DNA of 64,000 nt from JAHEAO01 sp041633555 (GTDB lineage Bacteria > Pseudomonadota > Alphaproteobacteria > Rhodobacterales > Rhodobacteraceae). Made by a program: the position numbers and the translations under genes. The first letter of the stretch is position 1; each line of letters opens with the position of its first letter. This document shows positions 19,964 to 29,113 of the stretch, one piece after another. The DNA is taken from contig JBFKFZ010000003.1 of NCBI GenBank assembly GCA_041633555.1, forward strand, positions 1 to 64,000, given 5' to 3'. Below the pieces are notes generated by a model that saw nothing but the letters and a program-made list of their open reading frames with translations, did not search any database and was not told where the DNA came from.

Positions 19964-19971
19964 AAACGATC

Positions 19972-20859
19972 TCAGCCGAGATGCGCGTTGAAATGCGCGA
20001 TGGTGCGGTCCCATGCGAGTGTTGCCGCCGCCTCGTCATAGCGCGGCGTCGAGTCGTTGTGGAAACCGTGGTTCGCTCCCTCGTAGATATGCGCTTCGTA
20101 GGTCTTGCCATGCTCCTGCAGCGCCGCCTCGTAGGCGGGCCAGCCCTCGTTGATGCGTTCGTCGAGCCCGGCATAATGCAGCAATAGCGGCGCCTGGATC
20201 TTGGGCACGTCCTCGGCGGCGGCCTGGCGGCCATAGAACGGCACCGAGGCGGCAAGCTCCGGGTAAGCGACGGCGGCCGCGTTGCAGACCCCGCCGCCAT
20301 AGCAGAAACCGACGATCCCGACCTTGCCATTCACCGCCGCGTGGCCCATCAGGTGCTCGACCGCGGCGAAGAAGTCGTTCATCAGCTTGGTGCCGTCGAC
20401 CGACTGCTGCAGTTCGCGGCCCTCTTCGTCATTGCCGGGATAGCCGCCGACCGAAGTCAGACCGTCGGGCGCCAGCGCGATGAAGCCGGCCTTGGCGACG
20501 CGGCGGGCGACATCCTCGATATAGGGGTTCAGCCCACGGTTTTCGTGCACCACGACTACTCCGCCGACCGGGGCGGTCGCGGCGGTGGGCGTGACCAGGT
20601 AGCCGCGCACCTCGCCATGGCCGTTGGGCGATGGGTAGGTGACATATTCCGGCTTGATGTCGGGATCGGTGAAATCGACCTGATGCGCCATCGCGTAATT
20701 CGGGCTGAGCATGTTCAGCAACGCCATCGCGGTCAGGCCGCCAACGGCGTATTTGCCGGCGCGGTCGAGAAACTCGCGCTTGGTGATGTGGCCGTGGACG
20801 TAGAAGTCGTAAAGCTCAAGCAGGCCCTGGTCGAAATCCTTTGCAGTCATGCGGTTCAT
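19972..20859 (-). CDS. Dienelactone hydrolase family protein with Tat-like signal
   Basis: A 295-residue alpha/beta hydrolase of the carboxymethylenebutenolidase (dienelactone hydrolase/YghX-like) family. The N-terminus contains KREFLDRAGKYAVGG followed by a hydrophobic stretch and AMA, resembling a twin-arginine or anchor sequence set some 25 residues in. The nucleophile motif is GFCYGGG, with Cys at the nucleophile place as in dienelactone hydrolases; His in GANHGFH completes the triad. The open frame continues far upstream, but GGAG lies 8 bases before the ATG at 20859. The physiological substrate is unknown. Confidence 0.88.
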   Translation of the reverse strand: MNRMTAKDFDQGLLELYDFYVHGHITKREFLDRAGKYAVGGLTAMALLNMLSPNYAMAHQVDFTDPDIKPEYVTYPSPNGHGEVRGYLVTPTAATAPVGGVVVVHENRGLNPYIEDVARRVAKAGFIALAPDGLTSVGGYPGNDEEGRELQQSVDGTKLMNDFFAAVEHLMGHAAVNGKVGIVGFCYGGGVCNAAAVAYPELAASVPFYGRQAAAEDVPKIQAPLLLHYAGLDERINEGWPAYEAALQEHGKTYEAHIYEGANHGFHNDSTPRYDEAAATLAWDRTIAHFNAHLG

Positions 20860-21042
20860 GAGATGCTCCATTGGCTGATCAAAAGGACGGATGAAATCTA
20901 TCCGACAGGGGGAATGTAGGGCACAGCCGCCGGTTGTCAGCGTATTTTTCTCGCACCCATGAGCGACGGGTCGCAGAACCGTGATGGGCTTGAGTTCGCC
21001 CCGGCGTGATATAGTCTGCGCACCATCAATGGAGTATCCCAG

Positions 21043-21423
21043 ATGCGTTTTGCCGCGACCCTGCTTCTCGCCCTTGTCCTGGCCACGCCCGCTGCCGCGT
21101 TCCGCGCGCAGAACGGGCTTATCGTAGAGGTCGAGGGGCCGGAGCGCTTTGCCGTGCCTTTTGGCGGGCTCGCCGGGCCTTCGGATTTCTGGTGCGCGGC
21201 GGGGGATTATGCCTATCGGCGGCTGGGTCTGCCGACCAATCAGCTGATTTATCGCGCGTCGGAACCGCCGCGCCGCTCTGGCGAGCCGATGCGATTCTCG
21301 ACGAACCCGTCGGATTCGGCGAGCTCCACCGGGCTGCTGGTACTCGGCTCCAAGGGCGGCGGGCTGACCATCGGCATGGCGCGCGCATTCTGCCAGACCA
21401 GCGGCGAATTCGATTTTGATTGA
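21043..21423 (+). CDS. Secreted protein of unknown function
   Basis: A 126-residue protein with a clear Sec signal peptide (MRFAATLLLALVLATPAAA, cleavage near residue 19). The mature part has two cysteines (FWCAAGDYA and RAFCQTSG) that may form a disulfide. I recognise no domain; similar small secreted proteins occur in Rhodobacteraceae. The downstream YjbQ-type gene begins at the next base after its stop, so the two are coupled. Confidence 0.8.
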   Translation: MRFAATLLLALVLATPAAAFRAQNGLIVEVEGPERFAVPFGGLAGPSDFWCAAGDYAYRRLGLPTNQLIYRASEPPRRSGEPMRFSTNPSDSASSTGLLVLGSKGGGLTIGMARAFCQTSGEFDFD

Positions 21424-21837
21424 GTGCCGATAGAGAGGTTCGAGATCGCCACCGCCGGGCCGGGACTTTACGAGTTCACCGACCGGGTGCGTCGCTGGTC
21501 CGAGGGTCGCGGCGACGGACTCTTGACGCTGTTCGTCCGCCATACCTCCTGCTCGCTGCTGATCCAGGAGAATGCCGATCCGGAGGTGCAGGCCGATCTG
21601 CGGGCCTTTCTTGAAAGGCTGGTGCCGCCCTCGAGCGATCCGTCGATGTCCTATCTGAGGCATACTTACGAAGGCCCCGACGACATGCCCGCCCATATCA
21701 AGGCGGCGCTGCTGCCGGTCAGCCAGTCGATTCCAGTCGAGTCGGGGCGGCTTTTGCTGGGGCGTTGGCAGGGGATCTACCTTGTTGAACATCGCGACAT
21801 GCCACACAAGCGCGAGGTCGTGGCGCATCTGCAATAA
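21424..21837 (+). CDS. YjbQ/UPF0047 family protein
   Basis: The 137-residue protein has the UPF0047 signature: TLFVRHTSCSLLIQENADP at about residues 35-53, and the ending GRWQGIYLVEHRD. The family folds as a small beta barrel, and some members show thiamin-phosphate synthase activity, though the physiological role is unsettled. It starts with GTG directly after the stop of the secreted protein gene. A 108-base gap separates it from nrdR. Confidence 0.92.
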   Translation: MPIERFEIATAGPGLYEFTDRVRRWSEGRGDGLLTLFVRHTSCSLLIQENADPEVQADLRAFLERLVPPSSDPSMSYLRHTYEGPDDMPAHIKAALLPVSQSIPVESGRLLLGRWQGIYLVEHRDMPHKREVVAHLQ

Positions 21838-21945
21838 CAGGATGTTGGGGCCGCAATTGACCCCTACCCAATTGATTGCGGACTGCCTATAGTGCCTGTG
21901 GATAAGTGGGGACAAACACCCAGAGGCAGAAATAGGGAATAGGCG

Positions 21946-22413
21946 ATGCGCTGTCCGTTTTGCGGAAATGTCGATACTCAGGTCAAGGATTCACGCCCCG
22001 CCGAGGATCATGTGGCGATCCGGCGGCGACGTTTCTGCCCCGCCTGCGGCGGCCGCTTCACCACCTATGAACGGGTGCAGCTGCGCGACCTCGTAGTTAT
22101 CAAGTCGAACGGGCGGCGCGAGGAGTTTGACCGCGACAAGCTGGAACGCTCGATCCGCATTGCGTTGCAGAAGCGTCCGGTCGAGCATGACCGGATGGAC
22201 CAGATGATTTCGGGCATCGTGCGGCGTCTCGAATCGATGGGGGAAACGGACATTTCTTCGAAGGTGATCGGCGAGATCGTGATGGAAACGCTGGCCCGGA
22301 TCGACACCGTGGCCTATGTAAGATTTGCCAGCGTTTATAAGAACTTCCAGGCGGCGGATGATTTCGATAAATTCGTCAGCGAATTGCGTCCGCCTGACCA
22401 AGCCGAAGAGTGA
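21946..22413 (+). CDS. nrdR: Transcriptional repressor NrdR
   Basis: A 155-residue zinc-ribbon/ATP-cone repressor of ribonucleotide reductase genes. The N-terminal zinc ribbon has CPFC and CPAC pairs (residues 3-6 and 31-34). The ATP-cone starts at VIKSNGRREEFDRDKL and senses ATP/dATP. Its stop overlaps the GTG start of ribD, so the two are coupled. The nrdR-rib-nusB grouping is widespread in bacteria. Confidence 0.97.
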   Translation: MRCPFCGNVDTQVKDSRPAEDHVAIRRRRFCPACGGRFTTYERVQLRDLVVIKSNGRREEFDRDKLERSIRIALQKRPVEHDRMDQMISGIVRRLESMGETDISSKVIGEIVMETLARIDTVAYVRFASVYKNFQAADDFDKFVSELRPPDQAEE

Positions 22414-23516
22414 GCGAGACCGACAAGCGGTTCATGGCCCTGGCCCTGTCGCTGGGCCGGCGGGGGCTGGGCTGCGTCTGGCCGAACCCGGCGGTCGGCT
22501 GCGTTCTGGTGAAGGACGGCCGAATAGTGGGGCGCGGCTGGACGCAGGCAGGCGGACGCCCCCACGCCGAGACCGAGGCCCTGGCAGAGGCCGGCGCAGC
22601 CGCACTAAGGGCCACGGCCTATGTCACGCTGGAGCCATGCGCCCATCACGGCGCAACACCGCCTTGTGCCGAGGCGCTGGTGGCGGCGGGCGTGGCGCGG
22701 GTGGTGATTGGCGCGGGCGATCCCGATCCAAGGGTGAATGGCCGCGGCGCTGCGATCCTGCGCGCTGCCGGGGTCTCAGTCACCGAGAGCGTGATGCGGC
22801 AGCAGGCCGAGGCGGCGAATGCCGGATTTCTGCTCCGCGTCCGCGACGGCAGGCCTTTCGTCACGTTGAAGTTGGCATCCAGCTTCGATGGGCGGATCGC
22901 CACTGCCAGCGGTGAAAGCCAGTGGATTACCGGACCGGAGGCGCGGCGGCATGTTCATGCGCTGCGCGCTTGCCATGACGCGGTGTTGGTTGGCGGCGGC
23001 ACGGCGCGGGCCGATGATCCGTCGCTGACGGTGCGCGGGCTCGGCATCTCGCATCAGCCGGGCAGGATCGTACTCAGTCGGCGGCTCGACCTGCCGCTCG
23101 ACGGGAAACTGGCGCGAACGGCGCGCGAGATACCGGTCTGGCTTTGTCATAGTGCCGATGCCGATCCGGCGCTGACAGAGGCATGGCGCGGGTTCGGGGC
23201 TGAACTGATCCGATGTGAGATCGGCGGGGACCGGCAGCTCGATCCTGCTTCGGTGCTGGCGTCTCTGGGCGCGCGCGGCCTGACCCGTATCTTCTGCGAA
23301 GGCGGCGGTGCGTTGGCGGCGTCTCTGCTGGTGGCCGGATTGGTTGATGAACTGATCTGCTATTCCGCCGGTATTGGGCTGGGCGCGGATGGCCGCCCAA
23401 TGCTGGCTGCGATGGCGCCAGGGCCGCTGGCCGCATTCCCGCGATTCCGTCTGATCGAGACCCGTGCAATCGGTGGTGACGTTATGCATCACTGGCAGCG
23501 TACAGCCTCGAACTGA
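22410..23516 (+). CDS. ribD: Bifunctional riboflavin deaminase/reductase RibD
   Basis: Catalyses the deaminase and reductase steps of riboflavin synthesis. The 368-residue protein has an N-terminal cytidine-deaminase-like domain with the zinc motif HAETEAL and PCAHHGATPPC (about residues 51-85), then a C-terminal RibD reductase domain beginning near LKLASSFDGRIATASGESQW (residue 153). It starts with GTG overlapping the nrdR stop. The remaining riboflavin genes resume only at 28.4 kb, because a capsule cassette on the other strand lies in between. Confidence 0.95.
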   Translation: MSETDKRFMALALSLGRRGLGCVWPNPAVGCVLVKDGRIVGRGWTQAGGRPHAETEALAEAGAAALRATAYVTLEPCAHHGATPPCAEALVAAGVARVVIGAGDPDPRVNGRGAAILRAAGVSVTESVMRQQAEAANAGFLLRVRDGRPFVTLKLASSFDGRIATASGESQWITGPEARRHVHALRACHDAVLVGGGTARADDPSLTVRGLGISHQPGRIVLSRRLDLPLDGKLARTAREIPVWLCHSADADPALTEAWRGFGAELIRCEIGGDRQLDPASVLASLGARGLTRIFCEGGGALAASLLVAGLVDELICYSAGIGLGADGRPMLAAMAPGPLAAFPRFRLIETRAIGGDVMHHWQRTASN

Positions 23517-23557
23517 TCGCGCTCCCGTCCCTGCAACAGTGGCACGTGGTGCAGTAC

Positions 23558-25609
23558 CTAACGCACCCGCCAGCGCCAGAGCGGCGCGAAACTGGCGAAG
23601 CGGCCTTGCAGTTTCGCGAACTGCCGGTGGAGTGGGCCGGTGGCAGGCAGATCGCCCTTCGCCAGCCGCTCGACCGCGATTTCGACCGGGCAGGGGTGGC
23701 TGGTGACCGGATCGAGATAGCGCGGATAGCCGATCAGGGCTGCATGGGCGAGGCCGGTCAGCGAAGGCCGCGCCTGTCTGCGGGCAGGGATCTTTCCGAG
23801 GTCGCGGGTCAGGCCCCAACCGGCATAGAAAGGCGCGCCGAGCGTGGTGACCGGGCGGTCGCGCAGCAAGGCCTCGAATCCCAATAGCGAGGTCATGGTC
23901 CAGACCTCGTCGACAGCCGCGATCAGCGACAGCGGGTCGGTGCGTTGGGCGACGAGGTCGGCGAGTTCCAGCGCCGCGCCGGGGTCGATCCTGCCGGGGC
24001 GCAGGCCTGCCTCGACATCCGGATGGGGTTTGTAGATCAGTACCGCGTCGGGGTTCTCGGCGCGAACCCGTTTCAGAAGGTCGAGATTGGTCGCGACCGC
24101 GTCGCAGCCGAGCCGGATCGAGGCATCGTCTTCGACCTGGCCGGGCACAAGGATCCGGTGGCCTTCGGGCAGTCCGGGCTGACCTGGAAGGCCGAGATTG
24201 TATTTCGAGAGACCGAGATCCTCCAGCGACCGGATCAGGCGTTCCGCACGGCGCAACTCGGCTTCGGGCAAATGGAGTGATGCCGCAATCAGCCGCTCCA
24301 GACGGCTTTCGCGGGTCGGGTCATAATAGATGCCAAGGTCATCGGCGACGAGCGAGACAGGCGGAACCAGATCGGCGCCGAGCCCGCGCGAACGTAGGAA
24401 ACCGTCCTCGATCCTGAGCGCGCCTTCGGGCAAATCGTCGGGGGCGGTGCTGGCCCAATGCATCAGCCGCGCCCCGGTTCTTTCGGCGCGAGTTCTGGCG
24501 GCGGCGAGTGAGCTGGAAAAGGTCAATCCTTTGGGATGGCCAAAGAACGCCCGCATGTGGCGACCTTTCCAAGGCTTCATGCCGAGCGCGACAAAGCCTT
24601 TTTGGTCCTGCCGCCAGGCGCGGGTTTCGGCAGCGAGCATCTCGATTGCGGTTTCCAGCTCGCAAAGCCGGTCGCGGCAGGGGTCGTACCAAGTCGGGTA
24701 AAGAATCATAGCCGCGGCGAAAAGCTGTGCCCTTGAGAGTTGCCGTTCGCGCCGGGGGACGGGGTACTCGTCCTGCGTCAACCCCCAGCCGGCATAGAAG
24801 GGCTGGCCGAAGACGCGCGGTTTGTGGCCGGCATAGATCGCCTCGAAACCCATCTGCGACGAGACCGTGTAGACCGCGATCGCACCATTGAACAGCCTCC
24901 ACGGGCTGACGGCGCGGTCGAGGATCTCGATATTTCCGGTGGCGTCTTCCGGGCCGAAATGGCCGGGGCGGTGACCGGTAATGGTTTCGGGGTGCGATTT
25001 GATCACGATCCGGGCGCCGAGATGCTCGGTCTGGGCGAAAACCAGCATCTCCCGGAACGTCGCCTCGGTCGCGCCGCCGAAGGTGATCGAAGCGTCACCG
25101 CGAGTCTGGTCGATGACGAGCACATAGGGGGCCTTCGGCACCGGCTCTTCTGGATCAAAGGCGCTGTATTTCGACAAATGCGCTGCCTGAAGTCGCCCGA
25201 TGGCGGCGCGGGCGCGATCGAGTTGAGCGGTATCGTCCAGCGGATGGGTGGCCAGAAGATGTTCGAGGTCGCTGGGTACGGAACTGTCGAAATGCACGCC
25301 GCGCCTGTCGAGGTTCAGCCCGATAGGCGGCTCGCCAGTCCGTCCCGGATGGAGGGAGCGCAGAAAACTGTCCTCGACCCGCAACATGGGCGCGTCCTTG
25401 CGTGCGGCAACGGCTTCGCCGCGAGGGGCGGTCGGGCTTTTGCCCCAGACACCAACCCAGTCCTCGAGTCCGGGCGCGCCAAGGCTGATGTCCCAGCCCG
25501 CAAGCTGAAGGATGCGGCGGATCCGCGGCTGGGTCATAAAGCCGCCATTATAGACGAAAAGCCGCCGGGTTTGCGCACCGGCGGCTTTCAGGCCAGTCGG
25601 GTCGATCAT
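23558..25609 (-). CDS. kpsC: Capsule polysaccharide biosynthesis protein KpsC (beta-Kdo transferase type)
   Basis: A 683-residue cytoplasmic protein of the KpsC/LipA family, made of two similar halves. Each half contains a segment like LRVEDSFLRS/LRIEDGFLRSRGLG, a YAGWGLT motif and a KPHP/KSHP motif. Known KpsC proteins add beta-linked Kdo residues to the lipid anchor of ABC-exported capsules. The frame extends to 25693, but the ATG at 25609 lies 8 bases past the stop of the export gene and fits the N-terminus. It is the last gene of a three-gene capsule unit. The ABC transporter genes kpsM/T and kpsE are not here. Confidence 0.9.
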   Translation of the reverse strand: MIDPTGLKAAGAQTRRLFVYNGGFMTQPRIRRILQLAGWDISLGAPGLEDWVGVWGKSPTAPRGEAVAARKDAPMLRVEDSFLRSLHPGRTGEPPIGLNLDRRGVHFDSSVPSDLEHLLATHPLDDTAQLDRARAAIGRLQAAHLSKYSAFDPEEPVPKAPYVLVIDQTRGDASITFGGATEATFREMLVFAQTEHLGARIVIKSHPETITGHRPGHFGPEDATGNIEILDRAVSPWRLFNGAIAVYTVSSQMGFEAIYAGHKPRVFGQPFYAGWGLTQDEYPVPRRERQLSRAQLFAAAMILYPTWYDPCRDRLCELETAIEMLAAETRAWRQDQKGFVALGMKPWKGRHMRAFFGHPKGLTFSSSLAAARTRAERTGARLMHWASTAPDDLPEGALRIEDGFLRSRGLGADLVPPVSLVADDLGIYYDPTRESRLERLIAASLHLPEAELRRAERLIRSLEDLGLSKYNLGLPGQPGLPEGHRILVPGQVEDDASIRLGCDAVATNLDLLKRVRAENPDAVLIYKPHPDVEAGLRPGRIDPGAALELADLVAQRTDPLSLIAAVDEVWTMTSLLGFEALLRDRPVTTLGAPFYAGWGLTRDLGKIPARRQARPSLTGLAHAALIGYPRYLDPVTSHPCPVEIAVERLAKGDLPATGPLHRQFAKLQGRFASFAPLWRWRVR

Positions 25610-25617
25610 TTCCGCCG

Positions 25618-26751
25618 TCAGTTTCCTGCCAGGGTGTTGACTGTGTCGGCGGTGCTGAGTACGCCGAGCGAGGCGCTGATCGCCTTGTTCCACTGAACGA
25701 ACGGTGCCTCGGTTACGTAGACCGTATCGCCGTCGCGGATCACGAAATCGCGCGCGAGGAAGATGCCGTTCGGCTCGCTCAGATCAAGCACGTAGATCAG
25801 CCGCTGGTCACCAATGAGATCGGACCGGCCAAGAACCTGCGCCGCGATCTCCTGCGGTTCGTTGCGGAAGATGAAGATGCCGGTCGGATCGGCCTGGTTC
25901 GGGCTGAGGCCGCCGACGGTGGCAATTGCCTCGATCGCGGATATTGCCTGCTTGTCGAAATCGACCCGGCTTTGCGCCCCCGTGGCCCCGAGTGCGGTGA
26001 AGGACCGGGTGTCGGCCTCGACAAGAATCCGGTCGCCGCCACGCAGGGCGATGTCGTAGCTGGGGTTCTTATAGATGTCTTGGAACCAGACCTTGGCCTG
26101 GTGGTTGCCGCGGAAGATTGTGACCTGCGCGATCTCGGGCTCGATCGCGACACCTCCGGCCCGAGCGAGCATCGCCGATAGCGTGCGCGTTGGCCGCTCG
26201 ATCGCGAAGACCCCCTGGCCGCCGACGGCGCCGGTAACCGAAACAGTCGAGCCGTCGCCGGCTAGGCGGCGGACAAGTACCTGCGGATCCGGGGTCTGGC
26301 CTTCGAGTTTCTCGGTGATGATCCGGCGGATGGCCTCGGGCGTATTGCCCGCTGCCCTGACCCGGCCCGCATAGGGCACGTAGATGTAGCCCGAGCCGTC
26401 GACCTGCACCTCTTCGAGCGCGGTGGCGCTTTGTCCTGCGCTCGCAAGAAGGCCGTCATCGACGTTTTCCCAGATCGTCAGACCAAGTGTGTCGCCGGGC
26501 TGGATCGTGTCAGACCCGACGACCCCGGCGTTGATGAATGCCGAGGTGAAGCCGAAGGCGGGCACCACCGATGTGGCGCGGGTCACATGATCATTCACAG
26601 ACACCACGAAAGCGTCGCCCTGTTTCTGTACGGATCCTGCAAAGATCTCGCGCTTGGTCGGTCCTGAACGTGGAACGGCGCAAGATGCAAGCGCACCGAT
26701 CAGCGCCAATAGGACGACTGCTCTCGCCCCGCGTTTCAACGTCATTGTCAC
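25618..26751 (-). CDS. Polysaccharide export lipoprotein (Wza/KpsD-like)
   Basis: The 377-residue protein starts with a lipoprotein signal (LASC, Cys24). The polysaccharide-export domain includes IQPGDTLGLTIWEN and VDGSGYIYVPYAGRVRAAG, followed by SLBB-type repeats (around VSVTGAVGGQGVFAI). Such outer-membrane proteins form the export channel for capsule. A start at the second Met (26745) is equally possible. It sits between kpsS upstream and kpsC 8 bases downstream; a 120-base AT-rich gap before it may hold its own promoter. Confidence 0.92.
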   Translation of the reverse strand: MTMTLKRGARAVVLLALIGALASCAVPRSGPTKREIFAGSVQKQGDAFVVSVNDHVTRATSVVPAFGFTSAFINAGVVGSDTIQPGDTLGLTIWENVDDGLLASAGQSATALEEVQVDGSGYIYVPYAGRVRAAGNTPEAIRRIITEKLEGQTPDPQVLVRRLAGDGSTVSVTGAVGGQGVFAIERPTRTLSAMLARAGGVAIEPEIAQVTIFRGNHQAKVWFQDIYKNPSYDIALRGGDRILVEADTRSFTALGATGAQSRVDFDKQAISAIEAIATVGGLSPNQADPTGIFIFRNEPQEIAAQVLGRSDLIGDQRLIYVLDLSEPNGIFLARDFVIRDGDTVYVTEAPFVQWNKAISASLGVLSTADTVNTLAGN

Positions 26752-26871
26752 TGTCTGGTCTCCTCGACCTGAATTTGCCTCGGTAGAATTGTGCCTCGGT
26801 CGTCATTTTCTACTTTTTCGGGCAACGTAACGGCAGAACGGGTAAAAATCCAGAAAAGCTTGGTCTGCTGG

Positions 26872-28164
26872 CTATTTGACCAGGCTGAACTGTTGCCGGG
26901 GTGCCGCTGAACCGGCCTCCAATGCATCATAAGGGTCGGTAGGCGACAGCATCATGTCGACGATCTGGCGCAGCAATTGCCGTCGCCCGCTGGCGGAATA
27001 GAAGCCGCCGGCGATCTGCGAAGTTTCCAACAGGAACAGCCGGTAGTCGCGGTAGGCCGCGGTATCGGAGCGGTGGGCCGCGGCGAAGAAATCTGCCAGC
27101 GGTTGCCGGGAGACGAATTCCGGCTTGTCATAGACGGCCGCCCCGAAAGCCCTGAGCGGCAGGCCGCGCCAAAGAACCTGTTGGGCCGCGGTCGAGTTGA
27201 CGGTAACCGCACTGCGCGCATGGTCGAGAAGCCGGGCAAGCTTTCCGCCGCGCACAAAATGAACCCGGTCGGCAAGGCCGGCCGCCGCGGCGCGTTGCCG
27301 GATCGTGCTGCGCAGCGGCGCGCGGCCATCTTCCAGCGGATGGGCCTTGAACACCAGGTGATGGTGGCCGGGCGCACCGGCAGCGAAGCCGTCGATCACC
27401 GTAGAGATGAAGTCGGTCATCGAGGAGAAGGGCGAATGGTGCTGGAAACTTGCGTCATGTTCCAGTTGCAACAGCACAAGATGATAGGGGAAACCGCCAT
27501 TCTTGATCGCCCTTGTCGCCATCACCCTGTCAAGCCAGAGCCAGGGCATCAGCGCCAACCGCTTGAGGTACAAACGGAATTCGGCGGAGACGGTTATGTC
27601 GCGGTGCGGCCGGAATTGTCGGTAGCTGCGGTTGGCGAGCATTACATAGGCATGGTAGAGTGCGCCGTAGAACACATGCTCACGCATGTCACCCCAGTGG
27701 CCGGGTGCTTCGGGCACGTCCATTTCCGAACGAGAAAGCACGTACTGCATATGCCCGACATCCATCTGCATAAGCCGGGAATGGCCGTTCGAACCGCCGC
27801 GCTCATAGGTGATCCAATAGGGCCTTAGATACCCTTCCTCGAAGACATGCACGGTGATGTTACGGGCCTTCGCGATCTCGATGGCGATGGCATGCATGGG
27901 CCGAGTATCGCCGTAGAGTGCGATGTCGGTGATCGCCTTGTCGGTCAGGATCCGCGACAGCCGGTCGGGCCAGTCCTCAGGACTATCGCTGAAGGGCAGA
28001 TAGTTGGAGCGATCCGGCCAGAACGCCTGGTCCCCGGCATTGAAGCCGACCCGCCACACCCGGGCGCCGGTCTTGCAGAGCATCCTTCCGAGCTGGCCGA
28101 AATAAGGACCGTGCGGTCCCTGCAGGAACAGGAAAGTCCGGTTCTTGCCTGCGTGATGCGCCAT
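26872..28164 (-). CDS. kpsS: Capsule polysaccharide biosynthesis protein KpsS-like
   Basis: A 430-residue protein of the KpsS family. It opens with TFLFLQGPHGPYFGQLGRML and has FEEGYLRPYWIT (about residues 129-140), VFKAHPLEDGR and VTVNSTAAQQVLWRGLP, all typical of capsule Kdo transferases. KpsS adds the first beta-Kdo to lyso-phosphatidylglycerol before KpsC extends it. It is the first gene of the minus-strand capsule unit, divergent from ribE; 243 bases separate their starts. Confidence 0.9.
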   Translation of the reverse strand: MAHHAGKNRTFLFLQGPHGPYFGQLGRMLCKTGARVWRVGFNAGDQAFWPDRSNYLPFSDSPEDWPDRLSRILTDKAITDIALYGDTRPMHAIAIEIAKARNITVHVFEEGYLRPYWITYERGGSNGHSRLMQMDVGHMQYVLSRSEMDVPEAPGHWGDMREHVFYGALYHAYVMLANRSYRQFRPHRDITVSAEFRLYLKRLALMPWLWLDRVMATRAIKNGGFPYHLVLLQLEHDASFQHHSPFSSMTDFISTVIDGFAAGAPGHHHLVFKAHPLEDGRAPLRSTIRQRAAAAGLADRVHFVRGGKLARLLDHARSAVTVNSTAAQQVLWRGLPLRAFGAAVYDKPEFVSRQPLADFFAAAHRSDTAAYRDYRLFLLETSQIAGGFYSASGRRQLLRQIVDMMLSPTDPYDALEAGSAAPRQQFSLVK

Positions 28165-28407
28165 ATCTGATCGCCGCCCGGTTGTGACGGTTGATCTCTG
28201 CCCCGAAAATCGGCTGGCGTCACCTGATTTCTGGTCAATGCGGCACTACTTTGCGAAACCGGTGCGCATCAAGCCGGGCGATGCGTCGCGAGGCAGGAAC
28301 TTTACGGTCGGCCTCGCCCGAGGATGCTCACAGGCAGTGAATGCGGGCCGCTCGCGCTTGCCCTATGCTGCGACTGGCAGTAGGGCTTGGGCTATCAGGG
28401 GGCGCGC

Positions 28408-29004
28408 ATGTTTACCGGCATCATCACCGATCAGGGCAAAATTCTGAAACTCGACAAGCCAGGCGACCTGCGCGCTCGGATCGCGACCGAGTATGACGTG
28501 GCGAGCATCGACATCGGCGCGTCGATTGCTTGCGACGGCGTTTGCCTGACGGTCGTGGCACTGGGGAGCGAGCCGGAGAACTGGTTCGAGGTCGAGATTT
28601 CCGCCGAAACCGTGTCGAAGACCAATCTTGGCACTTGGACGGTCGGTTTGGAGGTCAATCTGGAACGCGCGCTGCGAGTTGGCGACGAACTGGGCGGGCA
28701 TATCGTCTCGGGCCATGTAGATGGCGTGGCCGAGGTCGTCGAGTTGCGCGACGAGGGTGACAGCACACGGGTCATGTTCCGCGCGCCGGAGGCGCTTGCG
28801 CGCTATATCGCGCCCAAGGGCTCGGTGGCGCTGAACGGCACGTCAGTGACGGTGAACGAGGTCGAGGGCCGCGACTTCGGCGTGAACCTGATCCCGCATA
28901 CCAAGGAGGTGACGACCTGGGGGCGGGTGGCCAAAGGCGACCGCGTCAATCTCGAGATTGACACGCTGGCCCGTTACGTTGCGCGGTTGCAGGACTGGCG
29001 CTGA
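28408..29004 (+). CDS. ribE: Riboflavin synthase (alpha subunit)
   Basis: Last step of riboflavin synthesis, dismutation of 6,7-dimethyl-8-ribityllumazine. The 198-residue protein has the typical MFTGI N-terminus and two lumazine-binding beta-barrel repeats, each with a GxSIACDGVCLTV- or KGSVALNGTSLTV-like core (here KGSVALNGTSVTV). A start 7 codons upstream is possible but lacks the conserved N-terminus; GGGGG precedes the ATG at 28408. I see no FMN riboswitch in the 243-base leader. Confidence 0.95.
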   Translation: MFTGIITDQGKILKLDKPGDLRARIATEYDVASIDIGASIACDGVCLTVVALGSEPENWFEVEISAETVSKTNLGTWTVGLEVNLERALRVGDELGGHIVSGHVDGVAEVVELRDEGDSTRVMFRAPEALARYIAPKGSVALNGTSVTVNEVEGRDFGVNLIPHTKEVTTWGRVAKGDRVNLEIDTLARYVARLQDWR

Positions 29005-29113
29005 AGCCCAGTAGGCGACTTGACGGCAGGCGGGCTCGTGGCGGCCGCCCATTCGGGCTCTGGCGTTCCGCGGGGGCTTGGGTTATCTGCCGGGCACGCC
29101 AAGGACGGAGCCG

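Noticed and set aside
20860..21915. Long N-terminal extension of the dienelactone hydrolase frame
   Set aside because: It runs antisense through the secreted protein and YjbQ genes; a good ribosome-binding site marks the start at 20859.
24740..25696. Open frame of 318 codons on the plus strand
   Set aside because: Antisense to kpsC and the export lipoprotein gene; no domain features.
28165..28407. FMN riboswitch before ribE
   Set aside because: I looked for the conserved FMN-box segments and found none.
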